A stretch of DNA of 64,000 bases from Mucilaginibacter segetis (GTDB taxonomy: Bacteria; Bacteroidota; Bacteroidia; Sphingobacteriales; Sphingobacteriaceae), in contig NZ_JAEHFW010000001.1 in NCBI RefSeq assembly GCF_016522075.1, positions 558,001 to 622,000 of the forward strand. Reading direction: 5' to 3'. Below are positions 44,996 to 53,350 of this stretch, piece by piece. The notes beneath the pieces were generated by a model. It saw only the letters and a list, made by a program, of their open reading frames with translations. It did no database searches and was not told where the DNA came from. Both the position numbers and the translations under genes were made by a program. Every line of letters begins with the position of its first letter. The first letter of the stretch is position 1.

Positions 44996-45526
44996 TTAGT
45001 TGGCAAGTACCCCTGGTTTTAATCCTAAACGGGTTATTACCTCATTACTTTTATCATAGCGAGGGTTAGCATATAGCATTATCACCTCACTGTTCTTGTC
45101 AAATATCATATCCAGGTTTTCACTTTCGGCTACGGCCTGTACAGCTTTAGATACTTTATCCTGAATAGGTTTAATCAGTTCAGTACTCTTTTTCGCTAAA
45201 TCGCCATCCGGCCCGAATCTTTGACGTTGCAGATCTTTTGCTGCCTTTTCCTTTTGAACTATCTCTGCTTCGCGGCGTTTACGCATGTCAGCTGTCATTA
45301 AAACCTGATCGGCCTGGTATGATTTATAAAGCCTGTCAACTTCCTGAAACTGCCCGTCAACCTCTTTTTGCCACTGATCCGACAGGGATGCCAGTTGTTT
45401 TTGCGATGACGCATACTCAGGCATATGTTTTAATATTAAATCAGAATCAACATAAGCAAAACGTTGTGCCCATGCGCCCGTGAACGCTGCAAACGTAAAA
45501 AAAATTATTAAAATTACCTTCTTCAT
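44996..45526 (-). CDS. OmpH/Skp-like periplasmic chaperone
   Basis: The 176-residue protein has a signal peptide (cleavage after AWAQ). The mature start RFAYVDSDLILKHMPEYA corresponds to the Skp beta strand and first helix. A long helical coiled coil with many K/E/Q residues follows. It lies 15 bp downstream of bamA, so it is cotranscribed. It is only weakly similar to the other copy, so they may serve different clients. Confidence 0.9.
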   Translation of the reverse strand: MKKVILIIFFTFAAFTGAWAQRFAYVDSDLILKHMPEYASSQKQLASLSDQWQKEVDGQFQEVDRLYKSYQADQVLMTADMRKRREAEIVQKEKAAKDLQRQRFGPDGDLAKKSTELIKPIQDKVSKAVQAVAESENLDMIFDKNSEVIMLYANPRYDKSNEVITRLGLKPGVLAN

Positions 45527-45541
45527 AAATTTCTTTAAAAA

Positions 45542-48091
45542 TTAATTAAATCCGCCGCTTAAACTTTGTGAAATTGTAAAATGGAAATGTCCTTTGTTTG
45601 CATCGGGCTGGCCCGGTATCGCATCAAAGCCGTAACCATAATCAAGTCCAAGCAAACCAAATATCGGTAAAAATATTCGTGCACCAACACCTACCGATCG
45701 TTTTACGTTAAACGGACTAAACTTATTTATATTATCCCAAACGTTACCACCTTCAGCAAAACCCAGTAAATATATAGTTGCCGACTGGCCTGTAATAACC
45801 GGGTGCCTCAACTCAAAAGTGTATTTGTTGTAGATAGCATTACCCTGGTTAGTGTTAGCATTAAGGTTGGAACCCTCCGGCACGATGGAGAAATTCTCAT
45901 AACCCCTTAAGCCAATAATATCTGTACCCTGTAAAAACTGATAACTTTGCATACCGTCACCGCCCAACTTAAATCTTTCGAAGGGCGACGGGCCAACATT
46001 TTTACTATACTGACCCAAAAAGCCGAAGCGAGCCTGAGACATAAGCACTAACTTGCCTGTTATGCGAGTAAACCATTGCGCGTCAAATTTAATTTTATAG
46101 TACTCAACAAAATGGTAGCGCTCTTCGGGAGTGGCTATTTTATAATTGATGCTATTGAATAAAGAGTACGGTGGTGTACCCTGAAGTGTTAACTTAATGT
46201 TTGAACCCATTGTTGGATACAACGGAAAGTCGACAGAGTTACGGCTAAGTTCCTGTGTTAACTTAATATTGTATGATGTACCATTATTAAATAAGTAGCC
46301 TGGATAATTATCCAGATAATAATGGTCGAAGTTTAAGGAATAATTTAGCTGGAAGTAATTATCCGGCCAGTTCAATTTTTTACCCAAGGTTACTCCAATA
46401 CCGTTGATGCGCAGGTTATTATAGTTAGGACTGCTTTTTGGGTAGTATTGCCCTGTGGAACTACCCTGTGTATAGGCGGATAACGCGAAATAAATAGGTT
46501 TTTTACCACCTAACCATGGCTCAGAGAAGGTGAAGGAGAAATTTTGATAAGTCCGTCCGCTTGATTGACCTCTTAAGCTTAGCTTTTGACCGTCGCCTTT
46601 GGGTAAAGGCCTGTAGGCTTTAAGGTTGAAAATATTACGTAGCGAGAAGTTGTTGAATGTTAAGCCTAACGTACCTACTAACTGTCCACCACCAAAACCA
46701 CCTGAAAGTTCTATCTGATCCGAAGGTTTTTCAACTACATTGTATACCAGGTCAACCGTACCATCTGCCGGGTTTATATTAGTTGGCCTCGGGTCTATCT
46801 TCTGCTCGTCAAAATTACCTAACTGGCCTATTTCACGTGCACTTCGTATCAATAATTCCTTGTTGAATTTTTGTCCGGGTTTGGTACGTATCTCGCGGCG
46901 TACTACCTTGTCATTAGTAACATCGTTACCTTTAAGTACAACACGGTTTATAGTGTACTGCGGACCTTCGTATATTCTGATGTCAATATCAACGGTATCA
47001 TTATAAATACGGGTTTGTACAGGGTTTGCATCAATAGTTAAATACCCATTGTTTAGATAAAGGGATAAAACATCGTCGTTGTTAGGTGTAGGCCCTGTTA
47101 AACGTTTATTTAGTTCCTCTTCGCTAAATACCTGGCCTTTTTCGATCTGTAGAATGCGTGTAAGCAGCTCCGATGGGTAACGTGCATTACCTGAGAATTT
47201 TATATTACCAAAGTAATATTTATGCCCCTCATACAGGTTGATCTTTACATCAACTGTATTAGCATCGTGTTTGGTAACTGTATCACTTATGATCTCAGCA
47301 TCGCGATAGCCTTTGTTCTGCATTTTTTGTATCAGGGTTATCTTATCTTCCTCATACTTATCGCGTTTGAATTTTTTTGAACCGAAGATATTGTAGAATT
47401 TACGTTCACGTGTTTTTTTGAGATATTTACGCAGTTTGCTATCCGAGAAGTCCTTATTGCCTTCAAAAGTAACGCTGTTTATCATTACCTTTTTATGCTT
47501 GTTAACCGCTATATCGAGTATTACACTATTAGGATCGCCAGGGTCCTTGGTTTGTTTAATATCAACAGTAGTGTTTAGGTACCCTTTTTCCTGAAAATGT
47601 TTTTTGATAATAGCTGTTGTTGTGCTCAGTAAATTCTCGTTTACAATTTTACCGGTTTTATCGTTCAGCTTTTTAGAAACATCTTCTATTTCTCCTTTGC
47701 GTAATCCGGTAAGGTGCAGCCTTGAAAGACGGGGCCTTTCAACCACGTTTATATTGAGATAAACAGTATCCTGGCTTATTTTAGTAACGTTAAGTTGCAC
47801 ATCATCAAAAAGGCCCTGTTTATACAGGTCTTTTATAACATTAGCGCTTTGCTCACCCGGCAGGTTTATGGTATTGCCCACCTGTAGTTTTGATATCTGT
47901 AATAATATGTCATTGTCCAGATATTTAGCACCGGTTATGGTTACTCCACCAATAATATAATCTTTAGGATTAAGATAACTTAGGGTATCGGCAGGCGATT
48001 TTGTTAATCCAGTACGGGGCAAACCCGAAACCTGGGCTAATGCAGCGGTACTTATAACTGAGAATATAATAGCAAAAAAAACTTTATTCAT
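45542..48091 (-). CDS. bamA: outer membrane assembly factor BamA
   Basis: The 849-residue protein has a signal peptide (about 1-20). It has five POTRA domains (for example the GGVTITGAKYLDND start and KVMINSVTFEGNKDFSD) and a C-terminal 16-strand barrel with GGFGGGQLVGTLGL. BamA inserts barrel proteins into the outer membrane. It ends in GGFN instead of the usual aromatic residue. It sits between uppS and the two ompH genes. Confidence 0.95.
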   Translation of the reverse strand: MNKVFFAIIFSVISTAALAQVSGLPRTGLTKSPADTLSYLNPKDYIIGGVTITGAKYLDNDILLQISKLQVGNTINLPGEQSANVIKDLYKQGLFDDVQLNVTKISQDTVYLNINVVERPRLSRLHLTGLRKGEIEDVSKKLNDKTGKIVNENLLSTTTAIIKKHFQEKGYLNTTVDIKQTKDPGDPNSVILDIAVNKHKKVMINSVTFEGNKDFSDSKLRKYLKKTRERKFYNIFGSKKFKRDKYEEDKITLIQKMQNKGYRDAEIISDTVTKHDANTVDVKINLYEGHKYYFGNIKFSGNARYPSELLTRILQIEKGQVFSEEELNKRLTGPTPNNDDVLSLYLNNGYLTIDANPVQTRIYNDTVDIDIRIYEGPQYTINRVVLKGNDVTNDKVVRREIRTKPGQKFNKELLIRSAREIGQLGNFDEQKIDPRPTNINPADGTVDLVYNVVEKPSDQIELSGGFGGGQLVGTLGLTFNNFSLRNIFNLKAYRPLPKGDGQKLSLRGQSSGRTYQNFSFTFSEPWLGGKKPIYFALSAYTQGSSTGQYYPKSSPNYNNLRINGIGVTLGKKLNWPDNYFQLNYSLNFDHYYLDNYPGYLFNNGTSYNIKLTQELSRNSVDFPLYPTMGSNIKLTLQGTPPYSLFNSINYKIATPEERYHFVEYYKIKFDAQWFTRITGKLVLMSQARFGFLGQYSKNVGPSPFERFKLGGDGMQSYQFLQGTDIIGLRGYENFSIVPEGSNLNANTNQGNAIYNKYTFELRHPVITGQSATIYLLGFAEGGNVWDNINKFSPFNVKRSVGVGARIFLPIFGLLGLDYGYGFDAIPGQPDANKGHFHFTISQSLSGGFN

Positions 48092-48154
48092 TCGAATATT
48101 TTAGTGGGCTAAAAATAATTTATACAGTTGTTAATTTTTGTTAAAAGTGAAAAT

Positions 48155-48895
48155 TTAGTTTACCTGCTCGCTTGTTTTACCAAATCTGCGTTCTCTTTTC
48201 TGATAATCAAGTATAGCTTCGTACAAGTCTTCTCGCCTAAAATCAGGCCACAGTTTAGCTGTAAAATACAATTCAGCATAGGCTATTTGCCAAAGCAGGT
48301 AATTACTGATGCGGTACTCACCACTTGTTCTGATCAACAGCTCGGGGTTAGGCATACCGCTGGTATATAAATTATCTTCAAACATTTTTTCGGTGATATC
48401 ATCTGGCTGTATCTGGCCGTTTTGCACCTTAAAGGCCAGGTTTTTTGCCGCCTGTACCATCTCGTTACGTGAACTGTAGCTTAAAGCGAGTGTAAGTACC
48501 AACCCGGTATTATTGGCGGTTCTGCTGATAGCGTTGTCAAGTTCGCGATGGCATTTGCCAGGTAACATAGCCAGATCGCCGATAGCATTTAAACGCACGT
48601 TGTTTTGCATTAACTTATCAATCTCTTTATTTATAGTACTGATAAGCAGCTCCATTATCGCGGTAACTTCAAATTTAGGGCGGTTCCAGTTTTCTGCACT
48701 GAAAGTATAAAGCGTTAAATACTCAACACCAAGCTCACCTGCACCTTCCACCACATCGCGTACTGATAGTACTCCGTTATGATGGCCAAATACTCTTAAT
48801 TTGCCTTTTCCTTTTGCCCAACGGCCGTTACCATCCATAATAACCGCAATGTGGCGTGGCAATTTTTGCAAATCAATCTGATCCTTATAACTCAT
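48155..48895 (-). CDS. uppS: isoprenyl transferase (undecaprenyl pyrophosphate synthase)
   Basis: The 246-residue cis-prenyltransferase makes the C55 carrier for cell wall and surface glycans. It has HIAVIMDGNGRWAKG with catalytic Asp21. RTSGEYRISNYLLWQ and AELYFTAKLWPDF complete the active site. It is 63 bp upstream of bamA. Its product also serves the polysaccharide cluster in this window. Confidence 0.95.
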   Translation of the reverse strand: MSYKDQIDLQKLPRHIAVIMDGNGRWAKGKGKLRVFGHHNGVLSVRDVVEGAGELGVEYLTLYTFSAENWNRPKFEVTAIMELLISTINKEIDKLMQNNVRLNAIGDLAMLPGKCHRELDNAISRTANNTGLVLTLALSYSSRNEMVQAAKNLAFKVQNGQIQPDDITEKMFEDNLYTSGMPNPELLIRTSGEYRISNYLLWQIAYAELYFTAKLWPDFRREDLYEAILDYQKRERRFGKTSEQVN

Positions 48896-49005
48896 TTTTA
48901 TGGTGGTTTTAACAGCCAGCGCGTGGCCGTTAAATACTTTGCCGGTTATATTTTTTTTGTTTGGGCAAAGCTTTCAATTACTTATGCTGATTTTTTTTCA
49001 GGTGA

Positions 49006-49013
49006 CAAAGGTA
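49006..49013 (-). promoter_or_regulatory. candidate -7 box for the uppS-bamA operon
   Basis: The minus strand reads TACCTTTG, an exact TAnnTTTG match. It lies about 110 bp before the uppS start, giving a leader of about 100 nt. No -33 TTG at normal spacing is seen. Confidence 0.35.
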
Positions 49014-49122
49014 AAACTTACTTTGTATAATTTTAGTATGCAGCAAAAAGAAATAAAATACCGGTTTGCGGTATTAATAATGTGGCACTGCAGTTGTTAA
49101 CTTGTTTATGGGAATTTTTATC

Positions 49123-49155
49123 AAAAAAAGCGCCTTAACTTTTGGCTAAGGCGCT
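49123..49155 (-). terminator. intrinsic terminator after exbD
   Basis: A perfect 9-bp stem (agcgcctta / taaggcgct) with a 9-base loop is followed on the minus strand by seven T residues. It begins about 20 bp after the exbD stop. Confidence 0.88.
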
Positions 49156-49173
49156 GCAATATAAAAATTAACC

Positions 49174-49695
49174 TCAATATAGCTGTTTGGCTTTTAGCAG
49201 ACTAATGTCTTGCTGAGCAATATCCGCTATGGCATATTGCTGCACATCGGTTATTTTCATTTCGTCGAGGGTGTTTACCAGGTTGCCGTAAACCGAGCTT
49301 TCGGCTGGTTTAATGATCATTATCATTGATTTACCTGTAGCTGCCATTACTTTTTTACGTGTTTCGGTAATTGCACGGCGTAAGCCAAATCTGCCAAAAT
49401 CGGTAATCGTAGCTGCTATTAAAGGCTTGGTGGCCATCCCCAAATACCAAACTGCCTGATTGTTTTTGCCCAGACAAATGGTCATGGTGCGAGACTGTGG
49501 CACCGGCTCATTAATATCACCAACCGGCATAGCTACGTCCATTGCCTTTGGTTTGGTGAGTGTAGTTGTAAGCATAAAAAAAGTGATGAGCAAAAAGGCA
49601 AGGTCAACCATAGCGGTAAGATCAACCCGTAAATTTTGCTTTTTTGAACGCAGCTTTTTGCCGACTTTTTCGGGGGAGGTGTTTAATTCAGCCAT
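49174..49695 (-). CDS. ExbD/TolR-family protein, isolated
   Basis: The 173-residue protein has a single N-terminal membrane helix (VDLTAMVDLAFLLITFFML) with the conserved Asp of the ExbD/TolR proton path. A periplasmic domain follows. ExbD/TolR normally work with ExbB/TolQ, and none is adjacent. It is bracketed by a terminator downstream and a 135-bp AT-rich leader, so it is monocistronic. The name is family level only; the partner motor must be encoded elsewhere. Confidence 0.85.
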   Translation of the reverse strand: MAELNTSPEKVGKKLRSKKQNLRVDLTAMVDLAFLLITFFMLTTTLTKPKAMDVAMPVGDINEPVPQSRTMTICLGKNNQAVWYLGMATKPLIAATITDFGRFGLRRAITETRKKVMAATGKSMIMIIKPAESSVYGNLVNTLDEMKITDVQQYAIADIAQQDISLLKAKQLY

Positions 49696-49830
49696 AATAT
49701 TTAGTTTTAGGTGAACATTTTATTATTTAACGAATAAAGTTAAATAATTGTTTACTAAAACAGAATATTATTTCATGCTTTATTATCAATACAAAATTAT
49801 ATTTTAATACATCGTATAGTCGAATTTATA

Positions 49831-50628
49831 TTATCGCCCTTCAAAATAACATTTTTGCGTTACAAAGGTGTACGATAAGGTAAATCCGAAGAACATATAG
49901 GTGTCGTGGGGTTTAAGGTCGCCCCGTTGTGAGCCCGGTGAACCAATATTAACGCCATTGTTGCGCTCCCCTGAACGATCAGACAGTACATATGACATAT
50001 AATTAGGTAGTTCTGCCTGCGTATGATAAATTCCGCTTACATCGTCAAGGTAATCTGTACGGCTATAACGATATCCCAAATCAGCAGCCACTGTCCATTT
50101 ACCACCAAAATTATATTTAAAACCTGCTCCATAGGGAATAACCAGCGTGCTGTTGGAATAAGGTTTCGGCTGCCCCTCGGTTCTTAAGTTACGTAACGAT
50201 ATGATGGCGTTCCCATAAACTGTTCGGGGTGCAAAGGCAGTAATTCCAATACCTGCGTAAACATACGGAGTGTATTTATTACGCCCCGCATCCGGTATGA
50301 ATTTTATAAAATTGAACTCCCCCAACAGACCCAATTCTTTTAACGGTGTATGAAAACTTAAATTTCTATCGCGTATTTGCTGACTGTTTGAGTTGCTATC
50401 GGCAGCGGATATTTTGCCATAGGTGTAATTTAACTTGGCAGAGATATAGCCGTTAAAGTTTCGCTTTAAAAATATCCCTGCGCTGCCACCACTCAGCTTT
50501 ACAGGATTATTTGTATTCAGATCACCAATATAGCCACTACCACCCAACGCACCGCCAATTTCCCACGTTTGTGCCATTGTATCAACATAACTCAATAAAA
50601 ATACGACAAGTGTAAAAATTTTTAGCAT
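49831..50628 (-). CDS. DUF6089-type outer membrane beta-barrel protein
   Basis: The 265-residue protein has a signal peptide (about 1-19, MAQ). A barrel pattern follows: GGALGGSGYIGDLN, NGYISAKLNYTYGKI, YTPYVYAGIGITAF and WTVAADLGYRYSRTDYL. In Bacteroidota this family lies between nadK and uppS-bamA, as here. It has no known activity but is conserved in this location, suggesting a role linked to outer membrane biogenesis. It starts 10 bp after nadK. Confidence 0.85.
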   Translation of the reverse strand: MLKIFTLVVFLLSYVDTMAQTWEIGGALGGSGYIGDLNTNNPVKLSGGSAGIFLKRNFNGYISAKLNYTYGKISAADSNSNSQQIRDRNLSFHTPLKELGLLGEFNFIKFIPDAGRNKYTPYVYAGIGITAFAPRTVYGNAIISLRNLRTEGQPKPYSNSTLVIPYGAGFKYNFGGKWTVAADLGYRYSRTDYLDDVSGIYHTQAELPNYMSYVLSDRSGERNNGVNIGSPGSQRGDLKPHDTYMFFGFTLSYTFVTQKCYFEGR

Positions 50629-50638
50629 TCAAGATATA

Positions 50639-51520
50639 TTAGTAGTTACGTGCATCAAGCCCCCATAACAACTTAGTACGCAGTGTTGACAGGTAGCTCT
50701 CATTATTTAAACGAATAAGATTAAGTGTAAAACCCGCTTTATATACCGTAAACGAAATAGACTTATCAATTACAGCTGTACGACTATCGCAAGTTACCAG
50801 GTAATTGGTACCACGACTTTCTACTTCAAAAGCCAGCGTACTGGTATCTGGCAACACTATGGGCCTTACATTTAAGTTGTGTGGAGATACGGGCGTTAAG
50901 GCGATGCTGTTTGACTGCGGAAAGATTATAGGTCCTCCACAGCTTAGCGAATAGGCTGTTGAACCCGTTGATGTTGATATAATTATGCCATCGCCCCAAT
51001 AAGAGTTTAAGAATTCGCCATTTAAAGTAACATGGGTGGTTATCATGGCGGCGTCATCACGCTTGTGAATGGTGACATCATTTAGTGCAAAGTTATCGTC
51101 ACCAAATATTTTTTGGTCTGAATCTATTACCAACAGTTCGCGGCAATCAAGCGTGTATTCTTTATTTACTACTGCGTGTATGGCAGCAGCTATGTCGTTT
51201 TTGTTTATACTGGCTAAAAAGCCCAGCCTGCCAAAATTTATACCTACTACAGGTACGCCGCTATCGCGGATGAGGGTTACCATATCCAGCAAGGTACCGT
51301 CGCCGCCAATAGTTAAAAATATATCTATCAGATCTTTTATGGGTTCGGTACAGTTAAGTACTTTAAAGGCAGAGGTATCAATGTTACCTTGTAAATAATC
51401 ATTTAGCTGATAGTGTATATAAATGTCAACGTTGTGCTGCATCAAGCTGTCAAATACCTGCCGTATATACGGAAATACTGACGCATCATTAAACTGCCTG
51501 CCGTAAACTGCTATCCTCAT
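50639..51520 (-). CDS. nadK: NAD kinase
   Basis: The 293-residue enzyme phosphorylates NAD to NADP. It has the GGDGTLLD motif (LTIGGDGTLLDMV), the NFGRLGFLA block and DGIIISTSTGSTAYSLSCGGP at the substrate site. Length is normal. It begins the DUF6089 pair, and the operon is separated from the DUF885 gene by 144 bp. Confidence 0.95.
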   Translation of the reverse strand: MRIAVYGRQFNDASVFPYIRQVFDSLMQHNVDIYIHYQLNDYLQGNIDTSAFKVLNCTEPIKDLIDIFLTIGGDGTLLDMVTLIRDSGVPVVGINFGRLGFLASINKNDIAAAIHAVVNKEYTLDCRELLVIDSDQKIFGDDNFALNDVTIHKRDDAAMITTHVTLNGEFLNSYWGDGIIISTSTGSTAYSLSCGGPIIFPQSNSIALTPVSPHNLNVRPIVLPDTSTLAFEVESRGTNYLVTCDSRTAVIDKSISFTVYKAGFTLNLIRLNNESYLSTLRTKLLWGLDARNY

Positions 51521-51664
51521 GGTTTATCTGTAAGCTAATATCCAATTTATATGTAAGGTAAGTATTGATAAAATTAAATAACCGCCAAACTTTAACATCC
51601 AATTAATTTTTACGCTAAAAATAGAAAGTGTTTTTGCCTATTGCTTATTTTTAGTATTAAACAG

Positions 51665-52966
51665 TTAGTTTAAAAGCTCTTGCGGGGTTATTTCATTGCT
51701 GAGCAAATGGCCAAAAATATCCCATCGTTTTTCCGGTGTATTACCTCCGTTTTTTTCAACGTAACGTTTTACCAGATCCTGCCCGTAGTTATAGTTAATA
51801 ACGTAGCTACGATATTTTTTTATAAAGCTGATGGACTTTTCAGCCGTTTCATTATTCATGAGGCAGTATTTTTTTAAATATGCTTTGGTTTTGCTTTCGC
51901 TCATGTTGCCATTAATAAGCGCTCGTGCGGCCTCGTTACGGGCATAGTTAAGTTTGCCCTTTATGGCAAGGGCTTTAAAATACAGATCGATGCCGGCAGT
52001 ATCAAGTCCTGCCATTGGCAGTAATACGCTTTTGGTAAAATTTACCTTGTCCTTACCCGGAAAAGCCACCTCGATGCCATAATTGGCACTACCCTCGGCA
52101 ATAAAAGATTGCGGACTGAATAGTGGATATAATGATACTTCTACCCAACCTTTGTCGTGATATAGATTTTTCTCCAGTAAAGTATTATAAACATGGTGGC
52201 CGGGATAACTCTCGTGACTGCCTACATCAATGGCGCGGTCAATAAATATTTTGTTATCTGTATTAATTTGTACCAGGCTTTGATATTTGCCCTTATACCA
52301 GTTATAGCCCGACCACGGTTTATCTGTAACTTCTTCCAGTTTAAAGCTTTCCGTAGATGGTAGCTTGTAATGTGCCAGTGTGCGTTTTCGTGCCTCGGCA
52401 ATTGCGACTCGCATTACGGTGTCAATTTTATCTTTAGGGATCACAAATTGATCAGCCAGTTTCTGGAATCGAGCGTTAATATCGCCCTTACCCGGCAGCA
52501 GGCTATCCAACTGGTTTAACTGAGTATCAAAAAAATCTTCGGTGTACTCGGGCGCAGTCAGGCCAAACAACTCTCGGGCTTCTTCATCAAACGAGCGGTA
52601 TTCGCCGGAGTATATTCTTATACGGCGGCCAAACGCGATTAACTGGTTGTACATCCAATTGGCACGAATACGGTTACTATCCACCTGTGCCGAACCGGCA
52701 ACCAGTTTTATATCATTCATTAAACTGTTAACTGATGCCAGCAGGCTATCCTTTGGGAAATCCTTTAAAGGTTCTTGTTTGGGTTTTAGTGAATCGGGGC
52801 CATAGTAAGCATCCACAAAATCAGGATCGTATTGCCCAATGGTAAGCCCTAATCTCACATATTCCTCTGCCATTTGGTTGAGTTTTTTGGTCTCGGGTTT
52901 GTCAGCGTTTCTCTGACACGATAATATAAACAGAACAGTTGCAAGCAGTAAAAACAGCTTTTTCAT
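51665..52966 (-). CDS. DUF885 family lipoprotein, probable metallopeptidase
   Basis: The 433-residue protein has a lipoprotein signal (lipobox LSC, Cys17). A DUF885 domain contains the HESYPGHH motif, which resembles a zinc-binding HExxxGHH. The downstream IAEGSANYGIE matches the second ligand-Glu block. These proteins are thought to be membrane-tethered peptidases of the periplasm. It is divergently placed from the M13 peptidase gene across 384 bp. The substrate is unknown. Confidence 0.85.
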   Translation of the reverse strand: MKKLFLLLATVLFILSCQRNADKPETKKLNQMAEEYVRLGLTIGQYDPDFVDAYYGPDSLKPKQEPLKDFPKDSLLASVNSLMNDIKLVAGSAQVDSNRIRANWMYNQLIAFGRRIRIYSGEYRSFDEEARELFGLTAPEYTEDFFDTQLNQLDSLLPGKGDINARFQKLADQFVIPKDKIDTVMRVAIAEARKRTLAHYKLPSTESFKLEEVTDKPWSGYNWYKGKYQSLVQINTDNKIFIDRAIDVGSHESYPGHHVYNTLLEKNLYHDKGWVEVSLYPLFSPQSFIAEGSANYGIEVAFPGKDKVNFTKSVLLPMAGLDTAGIDLYFKALAIKGKLNYARNEAARALINGNMSESKTKAYLKKYCLMNNETAEKSISFIKKYRSYVINYNYGQDLVKRYVEKNGGNTPEKRWDIFGHLLSNEITPQELLN

Positions 52967-52995
52967 AATAAAACAATATATATTGGTAGATGCTG

Positions 52996-53003
52996 CAAAG
53001 CTA
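52996..53003 (-). promoter_or_regulatory. candidate -7 box of the DUF885 gene
   Basis: The minus strand reads TAGCTTTG, an exact TAnnTTTG match about 30 bp before the start codon at 52966. A -33 TTG is not obvious. Confidence 0.35.
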
Positions 53004-53024
53004 ACAAAACCTGCTTGCAGACGG

Positions 53025-53070
53025 GTAAGTGGGCTTGTTTTTAATAACCTTAGTAATAAAGCCCACTTAC
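53025..53070. repeat. inverted repeat with 12-bp perfect arms
   Basis: GTAAGTGGGCTT (53025-53036) and AAGCCCACTTAC (53059-53070) are perfect complements separated by 22 bases. They lie in the divergent region between the DUF885 and M13 genes. No T-run follows, so a regulatory or structural role is more likely than termination. Confidence 0.7.
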
Positions 53071-53172
53071 ATTAATTATTATAATGCATAACTATAATTG
53101 ATGCTGGATGTTTTATTATAGCTTCCAAACAGAACACAAACGTTATAGCAACAATATTTTTACAAACTATAA

Positions 53173-53187
53173 GTTTATAATATAAAC
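53173..53187. promoter_or_regulatory. operator-like palindrome GTTTATAATATAAAC
   Basis: This 15-bp sequence is a perfect palindrome around a central A, between the divergent DUF885 and M13 genes. A second palindrome, TTTTCATCATGAAAA, lies at 53194-53208. The bound factor is unknown. Confidence 0.45.
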
Positions 53188-53201
53188 ACTGTTTTTTCAT
53201 C

Positions 53202-53288
53202 ATGAAAACACTGCCTGTAAGCCGATTTTGGACATTTGTGGTAAAATACTCGCGCTTATCATTTTTAATAAAATGGTTTAACCGTTAG
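53202..53288 (+). CDS. possible 28-residue leader peptide upstream of the M13 gene
   Basis: A short frame begins at an ATG within a palindrome and ends in TAG, giving MKTLPVSRFWTFVVKYSRLS and eight further residues. It is basic and hydrophobic, and lies 63 bp before the M13 start on the same strand. It could be a small membrane peptide, a leader or noise. I do not assign a function. Confidence 0.2.
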   Translation: MKTLPVSRFWTFVVKYSRLSFLIKWFNR

Positions 53289-53350
53289 GGTTGTGCGAGT
53301 AATATTTACAGTCATTATCTACATTTAATTAACTTAGATTTTTTTAAAAT

